Of a stretch of 64,000 bases of DNA, positions 33,578-42,706 are shown in pieces. Numbering within the stretch: the stretch's first letter is position 1; each line of letters begins with the position of its first letter. The position numbers and the translations under genes were made by a program. The notes under the pieces are model-generated. The model was not told the DNA's origin, did not search any database, and saw nothing but the letters and a program-made list of their open reading frames with translations. The stretch is from Candidatus Omnitrophica bacterium UBA6233 (GTDB lineage Bacteria > Omnitrophota > Gorgyraeia > Gygaellales > Profunditerraquicolaceae), in contig DJWJ01000011.1 of the NCBI GenBank assembly GCA_002440965.1, forward strand, positions 84,315 through 148,314, given 5' to 3'.

Positions 33578-34386
33578 GCTTTTTTTATTGAAAATTGCAG
33601 ATTAGCCAAAAAAGCAAAATTTTCCAGAGTTAATCTTTCCGGCCGGATATTTCGATCCAAAGAAATCTCGCTAAAAAATTTATCCAGAACTTGCGGGTCT
33701 ACAATTCCCAAAAGGCTGTTCCTCAATATCTTTCTCCTCTTGCCGAAACCGCTTCTTACAATCTTAAAAAAAAGCGCTTCACTAGCTACATTGACCGCTG
33801 GGTGATTCCGGATTTCCAATTTCAGGAACGAAGAGTCTACTTTGGGCAACGGACGAAAACAATTCTTACTAATATCGAACAATATTTTAGGTAACGCGTA
33901 ATACTGCGTAAAACAACTAAATGATCCGTAATCTTTTGAGCCGGGGATTGCTGCCACTCTTGCGCCAAACTCTTTCTGCACCGTTAAAAATATTTCGCCT
34001 ATATGCTTACAGAATCCCAGTAAGTGCTCGATTATAGGACTAGAAATATAATAAGGTATATTGCCAAAAACTTTTATCTTACTTTCAATTCTTCTATCCT
34101 TAACAAAACCGTCTAAGTCAAATTTTAAGACATCCTGATTAATGATTTCGGTATTTTTGCAACCGGCAAGTGACTCGCTCAAGATTTCTAGTAACCTTTT
34201 ATCAATCTCCAAAGCATAAACCCTGCTCACTCTAGGAGCAATTAAAGCGGTCAGTTCCCCTCTTCCTGATCCTATCTCAAATATAATATCCGATTCTTTT
34301 AATTCCAAAGAATTAATAATCTTATTCCGGATATTTTGATCAACTAGGAAATTTTGGCCTAAGCTCTTTTTAGATTTAATGCGCAT
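33574..34386 (-). CDS. rsmA: 16S rRNA (A1518/A1519) dimethyltransferase RsmA/KsgA
   Basis: The 270-residue S-adenosylmethionine-dependent enzyme dimethylates two adenines near the 3' end of 16S rRNA during 30S assembly. It has the QNFLVDQNI start motif, the SAM site EIGSGRGELTALI, and the catalytic NIPYYISSPIIEHLL (N-x-PY type motif IV). Length is normal. It overlaps pdxA by 28 nt, the usual pdxA-rsmA pairing. Confidence 0.97.
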   Translation of the reverse strand: MRIKSKKSLGQNFLVDQNIRNKIINSLELKESDIIFEIGSGRGELTALIAPRVSRVYALEIDKRLLEILSESLAGCKNTEIINQDVLKFDLDGFVKDRRIESKIKVFGNIPYYISSPIIEHLLGFCKHIGEIFLTVQKEFGARVAAIPGSKDYGSFSCFTQYYALPKILFDISKNCFRPLPKVDSSFLKLEIRNHPAVNVASEALFFKIVRSGFGKRRKILRNSLLGIVDPQVLDKFFSEISLDRNIRPERLTLENFAFLANLQFSIKKA

Positions 34387-35366
34387 TTTACGGCTAGTCT
34401 AATAGCAGCAATCAAAGAGCTAGGATCGGCTAACTTAGAATTATTGGCTATATCAAACGCGGTGCCGTGCAAAGGAGACGTTCTTATAAAAGGCAGGCCC
34501 AGGGTTAAATTTACGCCGCTTTCTGCAGAGGTAAGCTTTAAAGGTATTAACGCCTGATCATGATAAATAGCAACAACGCAATCATATTGGCCGTCGGCTG
34601 CCCTTGAAATAGCTATATCGCTAGGTAAAGGGCCTTCGATTCCCGCCTTAACAACCTTCCTGATTTCCTTTAAACAAGGCTTGATTATTGTATTCTCTTC
34701 CTTCCCGATTAAACCATTATCCGAAGCGTGAGGATTTATCCCGCAAACGACAATCCGCGGATTCTTAATCCCAAACACTTTCCGAAGCGACCTATACGTA
34801 AGAAGAATATTGTTGTAGAGCTTATGCTTATTCAGATTCGATGCAACTTTAGATAAAGCCAAATGCCTTGTGGCTAAACTAAACCTCAACTTATCGTTAA
34901 TCAGCATCATAACTACATCGCTAACGCCAGTATTCCTGATAAAGTATTCGGTATGCCCACTGTAATTAAAACCAGCCAGGTTAACTGCCTCTTTCGATAT
35001 CGGAGCAGTTACTAAACAATCTATCTGTTTTTTCTTCAATAATCCCAAGGCAAAGTCTAAATATTCAATAGACGCTCGTCCGTATTCAGCCCTAATCCTT
35101 CCGAAAGAAAATCTTCTACGGTCAACATTATTTAAGTCATTAAATTTGACTTTTGATTCCTCCGGCCCGCCGCCGTAACGGCTGATGAACTTTTGGACTT
35201 TTGGAACCCGGCTTAGAACCCAATTATCTCCTATGATCGTAAAATCCGCAAAGCCCTTAAGCTCGTTAAGGGCTTTTAAAATTACCGCCGGGCCTATTCC
35301 GGAAGGATCCCCTATAGTGATACCGACCTTAATTGAGTTTGATATAAGACTTGTTTTTGAGCTCAT
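34359..35366 (-). CDS. pdxA: 4-hydroxythreonine-4-phosphate dehydrogenase PdxA
   Basis: The 335-residue enzyme oxidises 4-phosphohydroxy-L-threonine in the DXP-dependent vitamin B6 pathway. Seen are ITIGDPSGIGPAVILKAL at the start, PISKEAVNLAGFNYSGHTEY with its metal-ligand His, and HASDNGLIGKEE and YHDQALIPLKL with further metal-ligand histidines. It overlaps the surA-like gene by 38 nt and rsmA by 28 nt, so the three are tightly coupled. The family also contains related dehydrogenases for 4-carbon acids; the rsmA neighbourhood supports PdxA. Confidence 0.93.
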   Translation of the reverse strand: MSSKTSLISNSIKVGITIGDPSGIGPAVILKALNELKGFADFTIIGDNWVLSRVPKVQKFISRYGGGPEESKVKFNDLNNVDRRRFSFGRIRAEYGRASIEYLDFALGLLKKKQIDCLVTAPISKEAVNLAGFNYSGHTEYFIRNTGVSDVVMMLINDKLRFSLATRHLALSKVASNLNKHKLYNNILLTYRSLRKVFGIKNPRIVVCGINPHASDNGLIGKEENTIIKPCLKEIRKVVKAGIEGPLPSDIAISRAADGQYDCVVAIYHDQALIPLKLTSAESGVNLTLGLPFIRTSPLHGTAFDIANNSKLADPSSLIAAIRLAVKCALNLKRA

Positions 35367-36324
35367 CTAACCATTTAGCCATTTCTTCCTGCATTTTCTT
35401 TTCAAATAAAAAAACTTGGATTTTATACTGCACTTCATTAAGGGGCAACTCTCTGGAAGGAACTATATTAACGAGTTTAAATATATAGTATTTGTCATCC
35501 ATTTTAACCACGCCGGAAATTTCATTAGCCCCCAGATTAAAAACGGCTTCTTCGACTTCCTTCTTCAAGGATTCGCCTGAAAGCACCTTGAACTTATTCA
35601 CCGTAAAAGGATACCTCGTCGCCAGATCCGCCGGAGTTTTGCCGATCTTCAGATTATACGCAAAGCTATCAGCCAAATCCTGACTTTCCAAGGCAAAGGC
35701 TTCAAATTCTCTTTCTTCTCCCGAGGAAAAATCCTTTTTGTTGGATTCATAAAAACTGGTTATCTCCTCAGGCTTCACATTAATCTTGCTACGCACTTTC
35801 TGTTCAATCACTCCATACATAAAAAACTGATCCCTTATCTTATTCTCGATATCTGCCTGCGTCAGCCCCTGCTTAACCAACTCCCGCTGAAAATCTTCGT
35901 CTGAATTATAACGTTTCTTGACCTCGCTGATTCTGGCTTTAACCCTTGCCTCTTCCACGGGAATCTTTTCTTTTTTTGCCTCTTGCAGAATAAGACGATC
36001 CTCGACAAGCCGGCCTAACAAATCCATTTTTAGAGAATTAATCCTGGTTTCAAGTTCCTTACCCTTATATTCTTTCATCAACTGCATACTCATAAAATGC
36101 AAGAAGTCATTCAGGTCTTTCTGCGTAACAACTTCGTTATTAACGATAGCCACAATTTTATCCTCAGCATAGACAGAATAAATCCAGGTGCCAAAACTAA
36201 AATTACAAATACCAAAGCCCAAAATTAAAAATAAGCACAAATAACAAATACTAAATGAACAAACCTTTGTTTTGATATTTGGCGTTTTTATTTCAGGTTT
36301 ATTTTGAGCTTTGAATTTTATCAT
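35329..36324 (-). CDS. SurA-like periplasmic peptidyl-prolyl isomerase/chaperone with a repeat-derived signal peptide
   Basis: The 331-residue protein begins with Lys-rich residues, then a hydrophobic core (CSFSICYLCLFLILGFGIC) and a likely signal-peptidase I site V-Y-A before ED. The mature part has a SurA N-terminal helical domain (KIVAIVNNEVVTQKDLNDFL, residues ~60-215) followed by a weak parvulin-like domain (~220-310). SurA-type proteins fold outer-membrane proteins in the periplasm, implying a Gram-negative cell. The first ~48 codons coincide with family A repeat copy 4, so that element encodes the signal sequence. The start overlaps the end of mfd by 26 nt. Isomerase activity is uncertain. 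Confidence 0.8.
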   Translation of the reverse strand: MIKFKAQNKPEIKTPNIKTKVCSFSICYLCLFLILGFGICNFSFGTWIYSVYAEDKIVAIVNNEVVTQKDLNDFLHFMSMQLMKEYKGKELETRINSLKMDLLGRLVEDRLILQEAKKEKIPVEEARVKARISEVKKRYNSDEDFQRELVKQGLTQADIENKIRDQFFMYGVIEQKVRSKINVKPEEITSFYESNKKDFSSGEEREFEAFALESQDLADSFAYNLKIGKTPADLATRYPFTVNKFKVLSGESLKKEVEEAVFNLGANEISGVVKMDDKYYIFKLVNIVPSRELPLNEVQYKIQVFLFEKKMQEEMAKWLDELKNKSYIKLN

Positions 36325-36332
36325 TTATCATT
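36191..36332. repeat. AT-rich palindromic repeat, family A, copy 4 (coding)
   Basis: It aligns with copy 3 at 8093 along its length: AATGATAAATGATAAAATTC at one end (minus strand), a central CAAAACAAAGGTTTG, and TGGGCTTTGGTATTTG near the other end. Unlike other copies it has no stop in the frame used by the surA-like gene; copy 3 read in the same frame meets a TGA. It also contains the last codons and stop of mfd. Confidence 0.8.
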
Positions 36333-38212
36333 GCCTTTCTTAACGTAGAAATTCCCTCTCTCAATAATCTGCAATATAAATCAAAACCGACCGCCGAGAT
36401 AAAACCATGCTGCTCTAATCCCAATAAGTTTCCCGCTCCCCTTATCTCCAAATCTTCCATAGCGATATTAAACCCGGCCCCGAGATCCGCATACTCCTGA
36501 ATAGCAGCCAATCTCTTACGGGCATCTTTTTCTAAAACAATATTTTTCGGTATCATAAAATATGCGTAAGCCGAGCGGTTAAACCTACCCACCCTGCCGC
36601 GTAACTGATGTAAATCCGCTAACCCGAACATATGCGCGTTATTTACAATTATAGTGTTAGCATTAGGAATATCTATGCCTGATTCAATAATCATTGTGGA
36701 AATAAGGCAATCTATCTCTCCTCGCAGGAAACGCCCCATTACATCCTCTAGCTCCTTAGGATGCATTTGACCGTGGCCTGTTTCCAGGCGCACTTCCCGG
36801 GGTAATTTTCGCGCCAACCTTTCTTTAACCTTATGAATATCTTCTATCCGGTTATGCAGAAAGAAAATTTGGCCTTTTCGGGAGATTTCCCTCAAGATTG
36901 CCTGCCGGATTAAATCATCATCATATTCTACCACAATTGTTTTTATAGGCAATCTGTTTTGCGGAGGAGTATTAATCGCGGATAAATCGCGCGCCCCCAT
37001 TAAGCTCATATACAAGGTCCGGGGAATGGGTGTCGCAGTCAATGTAAGCACATTCGCCGAAAGCCTAAATGCCTTTAGCTTTTCTTTATTCTTTACCCCA
37101 AAGCGCTGTTCTTCATCAATTATAATCAACCCCAACTCTTTGAAGAATACATCCTCTGATAAAAGCCTATGCGTTCCAATTACCATATCGACAGAACCGT
37201 CTTTTAACCCCTTCACCACTTCTTTTTGCTCACCCTCAGTCCTAAAACGGCAAAGAAGTTTTATGTTTAAAGGAAAACTTTTGAGCCGGGAGCTAAAATT
37301 CTGAAAATGCTGTTCGGCCAAAATGGTTGTAGGAACCAAATAAGCTACCTGTTTACCATCCATTACCGTTTTAAATGCCGCCCGCATTGCTACTTCGGTC
37401 TTACCATACCCAACATCGCCACAAAGCAGCCTGTCCATAAGTTTTCCGGATTCCATATCTTTTTTGACTTCTAATGTAGCGTTCAGTTGATCCAAAGTCT
37501 CCTCATAAGGGAATGAATCTTCGAATTCTCTCTGCCAATCGGTATCCCTGGAATAAGTAAAACCCTTTGTCGAAATACGCATAGCTTGCAAACTCAACAA
37601 ATCCCAAGCCATCTTTTGAATACCCTTACGCGCCCTTTCCTTTACCCGCGACCACTCTCTTCCTCCTAACCGGTAGAGCTTTGGCCGTTTCGCGTGAAAA
37701 GCAATATACTTCTGGACCAAATGCATTGATTCAACCGGCACGAAAAGTTTTTCCTGCCGGTCATACTCAATCACCAAATGGTCCCTGATTTTATCCTGAT
37801 GCTTAATTTTGTTGAGGCCCAAAAACCTTCCTATGCCATGCTGATTATGCACCACATAATCGCCGACACTCAAATCGAGAAAACCTGTTAGCGACAAATC
37901 TGCGGTAATGGGAGTAGTCTTTAAGCTACCCGGTTTTTTAATGGGCAACAGAATAAGCATGTTATGTTGCCAAAGGCCCTCACCATTAGAAGGATTAAAT
38001 GTCCTTATGGAACTGATTGAATTGTTATCTAATTCTATTCTGACGGGAAGTTCGAAGGAATTCGGAAAGATATCGATTAAGCCGCCGCGACGGGAAAAAT
38101 CACCCTCAACTAAAACAGCATCCTGCCTTTTATAGCCAAAAACAATAAACTCATTCAAGAGGCTTTCAAAATCGATCTCCTGACCAACGTATATCTTCAG
38201 GGACTTAAACAT
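36299..38212 (-). CDS. mfd: Transcription-repair coupling factor Mfd, short form
   Basis: The 637-residue protein keeps a short UvrB-like piece (residues ~1-75, VEGDFSRRGGLIDIFPNSFE), the RNA-polymerase-interacting CarD-like domain (~110-170, SVGDYVVHNQHGIGRFLG) and the full RecG-like translocase: Walker A GDVGYGKTEVA, box II DEEQRFGVK, and the TRG region DLEIRGAGNLLG near the end. Typical Mfd has 1100-1180 residues; domain 2, most of domain 1, domain 3 and the C-terminal autoinhibitory D7 are missing. No missing piece is found in neighbouring frames. The last codons lie in repeat copy 4. The ATG lacks a clear ribosome-binding site. Mfd strips stalled RNA polymerase from DNA. Confidence 0.88.
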   Translation of the reverse strand: MFKSLKIYVGQEIDFESLLNEFIVFGYKRQDAVLVEGDFSRRGGLIDIFPNSFELPVRIELDNNSISSIRTFNPSNGEGLWQHNMLILLPIKKPGSLKTTPITADLSLTGFLDLSVGDYVVHNQHGIGRFLGLNKIKHQDKIRDHLVIEYDRQEKLFVPVESMHLVQKYIAFHAKRPKLYRLGGREWSRVKERARKGIQKMAWDLLSLQAMRISTKGFTYSRDTDWQREFEDSFPYEETLDQLNATLEVKKDMESGKLMDRLLCGDVGYGKTEVAMRAAFKTVMDGKQVAYLVPTTILAEQHFQNFSSRLKSFPLNIKLLCRFRTEGEQKEVVKGLKDGSVDMVIGTHRLLSEDVFFKELGLIIIDEEQRFGVKNKEKLKAFRLSANVLTLTATPIPRTLYMSLMGARDLSAINTPPQNRLPIKTIVVEYDDDLIRQAILREISRKGQIFFLHNRIEDIHKVKERLARKLPREVRLETGHGQMHPKELEDVMGRFLRGEIDCLISTMIIESGIDIPNANTIIVNNAHMFGLADLHQLRGRVGRFNRSAYAYFMIPKNIVLEKDARKRLAAIQEYADLGAGFNIAMEDLEIRGAGNLLGLEQHGFISAVGFDLYCRLLREGISTLRKAMINDKIQSSK

Positions 38213-38292
38213 TTTTATACTAATATACTAGGTAGAAGTACAGGTAGCGGTAAAGATACGGGGTTTTCTATGCCTTAACCTATACCATTTAT

Positions 38293-40500
38293 CTATTTGG
38301 AGCTTTTACGGCCCCAGGCAAGAACTAAAGGAGAAGCAATAAAAACTGTAGAATATACGCCTGAAATAAAACCTACTAACAAGGCAAAAGCGAAATTATT
38401 TAATACGGCTCCGCCGTAGAGGAAAATAGCCAGAACAACCAATAAAGTTACACCTGAAGTAAGTATGGTCCTGGAGAGTGTCTGGTTTACGCTTAAGTTG
38501 ATTAACTCATAAAGGCTAAGTTTCTGATAAATACGCATATTTTCCCTGACCCGATCATAAATGACTATTGTATCATTAATAGAAAAACCGGCGATGGTCA
38601 AAAAAGCGGTAATACTCAAGAGGTCAATAGGTCTACCCGTAATAACCAGGGCTCCAAAAGTCACCAAAACATCATGAATAAGAGCGATTACACCGGCAAG
38701 AGCAAAATTCATATGTTTAAACCTGAACCCTACATAGACCAGTATAATGACCAACGACCAGATCAAAGCCCATATTGCTTTTTCTTTTAAATGTTTACCG
38801 GCGACAGGACCGACGCGCTCTACCCTCAAGACCTGAATATCTTGATTAGGAAATACCTCTTTTAACTTAGAGGTCAAAATATCGCTTTTATCTTCAATAG
38901 TCCGGATTAAGACCGCCTTAGGGTTCTCTTTAAACTGCTGTATAGAAGCATCCCCTAAACCTATATTCTTTAATACGCCGCGTATCTTATCTATGTCAGG
39001 GGCTTCTTTAAAACTATACTCCTGCATTGAACCTCCGGCAAAATCAATTCCGTAAGCGCTGTTCCCTTTTTTAAAATAAGCCGCAAGCCCGATAATTATA
39101 ATAATCAGCGAAACAGCGTAAAAAAACCTGCGCTTCTTAATAAAGTCGATTTTAGTCTGACCGATTAACTTAAGCATAGGCAGCGAATCCCTAATCCACC
39201 CTAAGCTTAACAAAATTTCAAATATAGTGCGCGTTACCACTATCGCGGTAAACATACTCGCGATTAAACCTATGGTCAAGGTTACGCCAAAACCCTTTAT
39301 TGAACCTGTTCCAAGCCAAATCAAAATAATTGCCGCAAATAAAGTAGTTAGGTTAGAATCAAATATCGCGCTGAACGCCTTGGAATAACCATTATTTATG
39401 GCGGTGCGCAAATTCCTGCCAAGATTTAATTCTTCACGGATACGCTCGTTAATTAAAACATTGGCATCTACGGCCATACCCAAAGATAAAACCATACCGG
39501 CTATTCCCGGCAAAGTCAGCGTAGCAGAAAATTCCGGTAACAAATACGGAAGAATTCCTAGCACGCCTAAAATCATAAACAAATTAAATATAAGTGCAAT
39601 ATTCGCGATTAAACCTGCCAAAAGATAATAAACTGCCATAAAAATAAAAACAAGAATACCGCCAATGATAGTGGCCTTTATACCGCTATTTATGGAATCC
39701 TGTCCTAATAGAGGCCCGATAGTCCGTTCTTCTTCAATATAAAGCGGCGCAGGGAGTGCGCCTGACCTTAATACATTTGCCAAGTCCTGAGCTTGCTCAA
39801 CGCTAAAACGACCAGTAATCACTGCCTCACCCGAAGGGATAGCTTCCCGGATATTCGGGGCAGACTGCACTTTACCGTCTAAAACAATAGCCAGCCTCTT
39901 TCCGACATTAGCCGCAGTCACTTCCGCAAACTTTCTAGCCCCTTCGGCGTTAAAACGCAAAGAAACTACCGGCTCATTAAATTGACTTGAGCTGAAATGC
40001 ACGGATGCATCAGTCAAGGCATCGCCGATTAAAGTTGCATTTTTCTCCACCAAAATCGGCGCGTTATCATCCTGGGTATATTTCAATTCATACCCTTCAG
40101 GGACTTTTCCGGCTAACGCTTCTGTTAAACCGGCTTGATCCGAAGAAACTAACTTGAATTCAAGCAATGCCACTTTCCCAATCAATTCTCTAGCGCGCTC
40201 TCTATCCGTAAAACCAGCCAACTCAACTACGATTTCATCAATGCCATGCTTCTGGATTAAGGGCTCTCGCACACCATAGTTGTCTATTCTCTTTCTGATA
40301 ACTTCTATAGCACGGTCTGCGGCATCTTCTCTGGCGTTTTCCGGGATCTTAGCTGTATCAACCTTAAGCAAAAGATGCATACCTCCCTTCAGGTCCAAAC
40401 CAAGGTTAATCCTCTTATTCAAAGGAAAGGTAAAATATAAGCACAATCCCAGAGTTAACAGTATAAAAATAGACTTATAAACAACCCTTTTCTCCATCAC
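38293..40500 (-). CDS. secDF: Fused protein translocase subunits SecD-SecF
   Basis: The 735-residue inner-membrane protein joins SecD (residues ~1-430) and SecF (~450-735) in one chain. SecD has GLDLKGGMHLLLKVD and the first periplasmic domain, then six helices with GIAGMVLSLGMAVDANVLIN. SecF has YGIDFAGGSMQEY and FSINDTIVIYDRVRENMR. SecDF uses the proton gradient to pull proteins through SecYEG. Fusions are known in Bacillus and others. It follows yajC by 12 nt, the usual yajC-secD-secF order. Confidence 0.96.
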   Translation of the reverse strand: MMEKRVVYKSIFILLTLGLCLYFTFPLNKRINLGLDLKGGMHLLLKVDTAKIPENAREDAADRAIEVIRKRIDNYGVREPLIQKHGIDEIVVELAGFTDRERARELIGKVALLEFKLVSSDQAGLTEALAGKVPEGYELKYTQDDNAPILVEKNATLIGDALTDASVHFSSSQFNEPVVSLRFNAEGARKFAEVTAANVGKRLAIVLDGKVQSAPNIREAIPSGEAVITGRFSVEQAQDLANVLRSGALPAPLYIEEERTIGPLLGQDSINSGIKATIIGGILVFIFMAVYYLLAGLIANIALIFNLFMILGVLGILPYLLPEFSATLTLPGIAGMVLSLGMAVDANVLINERIREELNLGRNLRTAINNGYSKAFSAIFDSNLTTLFAAIILIWLGTGSIKGFGVTLTIGLIASMFTAIVVTRTIFEILLSLGWIRDSLPMLKLIGQTKIDFIKKRRFFYAVSLIIIIIGLAAYFKKGNSAYGIDFAGGSMQEYSFKEAPDIDKIRGVLKNIGLGDASIQQFKENPKAVLIRTIEDKSDILTSKLKEVFPNQDIQVLRVERVGPVAGKHLKEKAIWALIWSLVIILVYVGFRFKHMNFALAGVIALIHDVLVTFGALVITGRPIDLLSITAFLTIAGFSINDTIVIYDRVRENMRIYQKLSLYELINLSVNQTLSRTILTSGVTLLVVLAIFLYGGAVLNNFAFALLVGFISGVYSTVFIASPLVLAWGRKSSK

Positions 40501-40512
40501 TACCGATTCTCC

Positions 40513-40806
40513 TTAGGCTGCCGGAACAGTCTGTGTTTTTTTAATATAAGCTACGCAATTTTTTTCCAGCTCAATCTTGACATTATCGTCTATCCTCAAG
40601 GTTATTGTCTTATCTTTCACATTAACGATAGTCCCGTGTATACCGCTGGAAGTAACGACTTCGTCATTTTTATTCAAATTTTTGAGCATATTCTGCTGCT
40701 CTTTTTCTTTTTTCCTCTGTGGACGGATAAGCATAAAATAAAAAACAACAAAGATAAGCACCAGAGGAACTAGGTTAACTATAGGATTAGCTGCTTGCGG
40801 TTGCAT
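40513..40806 (-). CDS. yajC: Preprotein translocase accessory subunit YajC
   Basis: The 97-residue protein has a single membrane helix (IVNLVPLVLIFVVFYFMLI) followed by the RPQRKKEKEQQNMLKNLNKN motif and a small beta domain (DEVVTSSGIHGTIVNV). It associates with SecDF. Its start overlaps the rpsP 3' end by 20 nt. Confidence 0.95.
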   Translation of the reverse strand: MQPQAANPIVNLVPLVLIFVVFYFMLIRPQRKKEKEQQNMLKNLNKNDEVVTSSGIHGTIVNVKDKTITLRIDDNVKIELEKNCVAYIKKTQTVPAA

Positions 40807-41044
40807 TCTTTTTCTCCTTTTTAATAAGATTCTTTACTGTCTGCGAAGCTTGAGCTCCATTCTTAATCCAATATTGTATGCGTTCGGATTTCATTTTCGC
40901 CTGCCCAGTGGTAGGCTCATAAAACCCGAGTTCTTCGAGTATGCGCCCGTCTCTACCTGTGCGCTCATCATAAGCGGCAATGCGGAAATGCGGTTTGCCC
41001 TTGGGGTTTTTACCGATTCTTCTTAAACGAATATGTACTGCCAT
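40787..41044 (-). CDS. rpsP: 30S ribosomal protein S16
   Basis: The 85-residue S16 starts MAVHIRLRRIGKNPKGKPHF, with the ERTGRDGRILEELGFYEPTT core and KNGAQASQTVKNLIKKE. It is needed for 30S assembly. A strong AAGGAGGAAA site precedes the ATG. The usual rpsP-rimM-trmD-rplS set is not here: yajC follows directly. Confidence 0.97.
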   Translation of the reverse strand: MAVHIRLRRIGKNPKGKPHFRIAAYDERTGRDGRILEELGFYEPTTGQAKMKSERIQYWIKNGAQASQTVKNLIKKEKKNATASS

Positions 41045-41068
41045 TGTATTTCCTCCTTATTTAGTTTT

Positions 41069-41187
41069 AATATCAAATGACTAAATCCAAATGACAAATT
41101 AAATCCAAAGTCTAAATACCAAAAACAAAGTTTTGTCATTTAATATTTGGGTTTATTTCGAATTTTGAGCTTTGACATTTGTCATTA
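41069..41187. repeat. AT-rich palindromic repeat, family A, copy 5
   Basis: Most of the trpE-rpsP gap. It starts AATATCAAATGACTAAATCC, is centred on AAAAACAAAGTTTTG, and ends TTTGACATTTGTCATTA. No gene is visible. Confidence 0.85.
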
Positions 41188-41204
41188 AACTCTTATTTTT
41201 GCAA

Positions 41205-42686
41205 TCATCCAACAATTGCTTCCATTAATGCTGCTGCTTTATTTACTGTTTCAGTATATTCTTTTTCCGGAATTGAATCCGCTACGACTCCCCCTCCTGC
41301 CTGAATAAAACCAAGCTTATCCTTTATAAGAATAGTCCTTATCGTAATGCAAGTATCCATATTGTGCGAAAAACTGAAATACCCGACGCACCCGGCGTAG
41401 GGGCCGCGCTTTGTATTTTCCAATTCATCGATAATCTCCATCGCGCGGATCTTGGGACTGCCGGAAACTGTCCCCGCGGGGAATGTCGCTTTCAATACAT
41501 CATAAATATCATAACGTCTATTGTCAAGCCTTCCTTTTACTCCGCTCACTAAATGCATAACATGCGAATATTTTTCCACACTCATAAATTCACGCACTTC
41601 CACCGTACCCACGCGGCTAACTCTACCTAAATCATTCCTCCCCAAATCAACCAACATTAGATGTTCAGCTCTTTCTTTTTTGTCATTAATAAGCTCTTTA
41701 GCCAGTTTATTATCCTCTTCTTCGGTTTTACCCCGCGGCCGGGTTCCGGCAATAGGCCGGGTTTCGATGACTCCATCCTCGCAGCGCACCAGCATTTCAG
41801 GAGATGCCCCGACCAAATACATATCCTTCAATTTCAAAAAATACATATAAGGAGACGGGTTAAGGCTGCGCAACGAACGATATATCGCAAAAGGATCCTT
41901 GCTGGTCCTAAAACTGAACCTTTGGGAAGGAACCACCTGGATAATGTCGCCTTTTTTAATATATTCTTTGGCCTTTCTAACCACGTTCTCAAACCCCTTC
42001 TTCTTAAAATTAGACTTGAATTTTATATTTCGAGGAGTTTCTTTGATTTTAGCCTCAACGAATTCCTTATCGAAATCCGCCTGGATCGACTCTATTCTTT
42101 TGACAGCTTTATTGAAAAACGCGGCCTTTCTTTTAGGTGAAAGCTTCCCCTTGGGTAAAATAACATTGCTCACAATCTTTATATTATGGTTCACATGGTC
42201 AAAAATAAGCAGCGTATCCGCTAAAATTAAAACCGCATCCGGCACCTTAAGCTCATCGGGATTTTTATCCGGAAGCTCTTCAAAGAATCTTACAGCATCA
42301 TAGCCTATAAAGCCAACCAATCCTCCGCAAAAACGCGGCAGGCCTTTAACGGAAACACTTTTAAAATCCTGCATAATCTTTTTTATCTCATCAACAGGAG
42401 TGGTTTTAGTAACGAACTTTCTGACGATTTTCTGCACGGGGCAGTTTATTTCAATATTTCTACCCTTGGATTTAAATACCAGGCTGGGAATACTTCCCAA
42501 AAATGAATAGCGGGCGACTTTCTCCTGGCCTTCCACAGATTCCAAAAGAAAGGCATAATCATCTTTACGTATTCTCAAAAAGGCAGAGACCGGAGTATCT
42601 AAGTCAGCGTTGATCTTCTTATAGACAGGGATAACATTGCCTTTCTTAGTCAATTCTAGAAATTCTTTTAATGATGGATGATACAT
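41205..42686 (-). CDS. trpE: Anthranilate synthase component I (TrpE)
   Basis: The 493-residue chorismate-utilising enzyme makes anthranilate for tryptophan synthesis with a glutamine amidotransferase partner. The chorismate-binding C-terminal half is clear: IETRPIAGTRPRGKT, DLGRNDLGRVSRVGTVEV, HLVSGVKGRL, FPAGTVSGSPKIRAMEII and QAGGGVVADS. The N-terminal part carries the tryptophan-feedback LLESVEG motif (L-L-E-S near residue 49). TrpG is not adjacent. No Shine-Dalgarno is visible. PabB and related enzymes are alternatives, but the LLES motif favours TrpE. Confidence 0.93.
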   Translation of the reverse strand: MYHPSLKEFLELTKKGNVIPVYKKINADLDTPVSAFLRIRKDDYAFLLESVEGQEKVARYSFLGSIPSLVFKSKGRNIEINCPVQKIVRKFVTKTTPVDEIKKIMQDFKSVSVKGLPRFCGGLVGFIGYDAVRFFEELPDKNPDELKVPDAVLILADTLLIFDHVNHNIKIVSNVILPKGKLSPKRKAAFFNKAVKRIESIQADFDKEFVEAKIKETPRNIKFKSNFKKKGFENVVRKAKEYIKKGDIIQVVPSQRFSFRTSKDPFAIYRSLRSLNPSPYMYFLKLKDMYLVGASPEMLVRCEDGVIETRPIAGTRPRGKTEEEDNKLAKELINDKKERAEHLMLVDLGRNDLGRVSRVGTVEVREFMSVEKYSHVMHLVSGVKGRLDNRRYDIYDVLKATFPAGTVSGSPKIRAMEIIDELENTKRGPYAGCVGYFSFSHNMDTCITIRTILIKDKLGFIQAGGGVVADSIPEKEYTETVNKAAALMEAIVG

Positions 42687-42706
42687 AATTTATACTATTA
42701 TTGCCT

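Noticed and set aside
38213..38292. Missing N-terminal part of mfd hidden in the gap or another frame
   Set aside because: The gap is only 80 nt before secDF ends, and no frame there encodes UvrB-like motifs.
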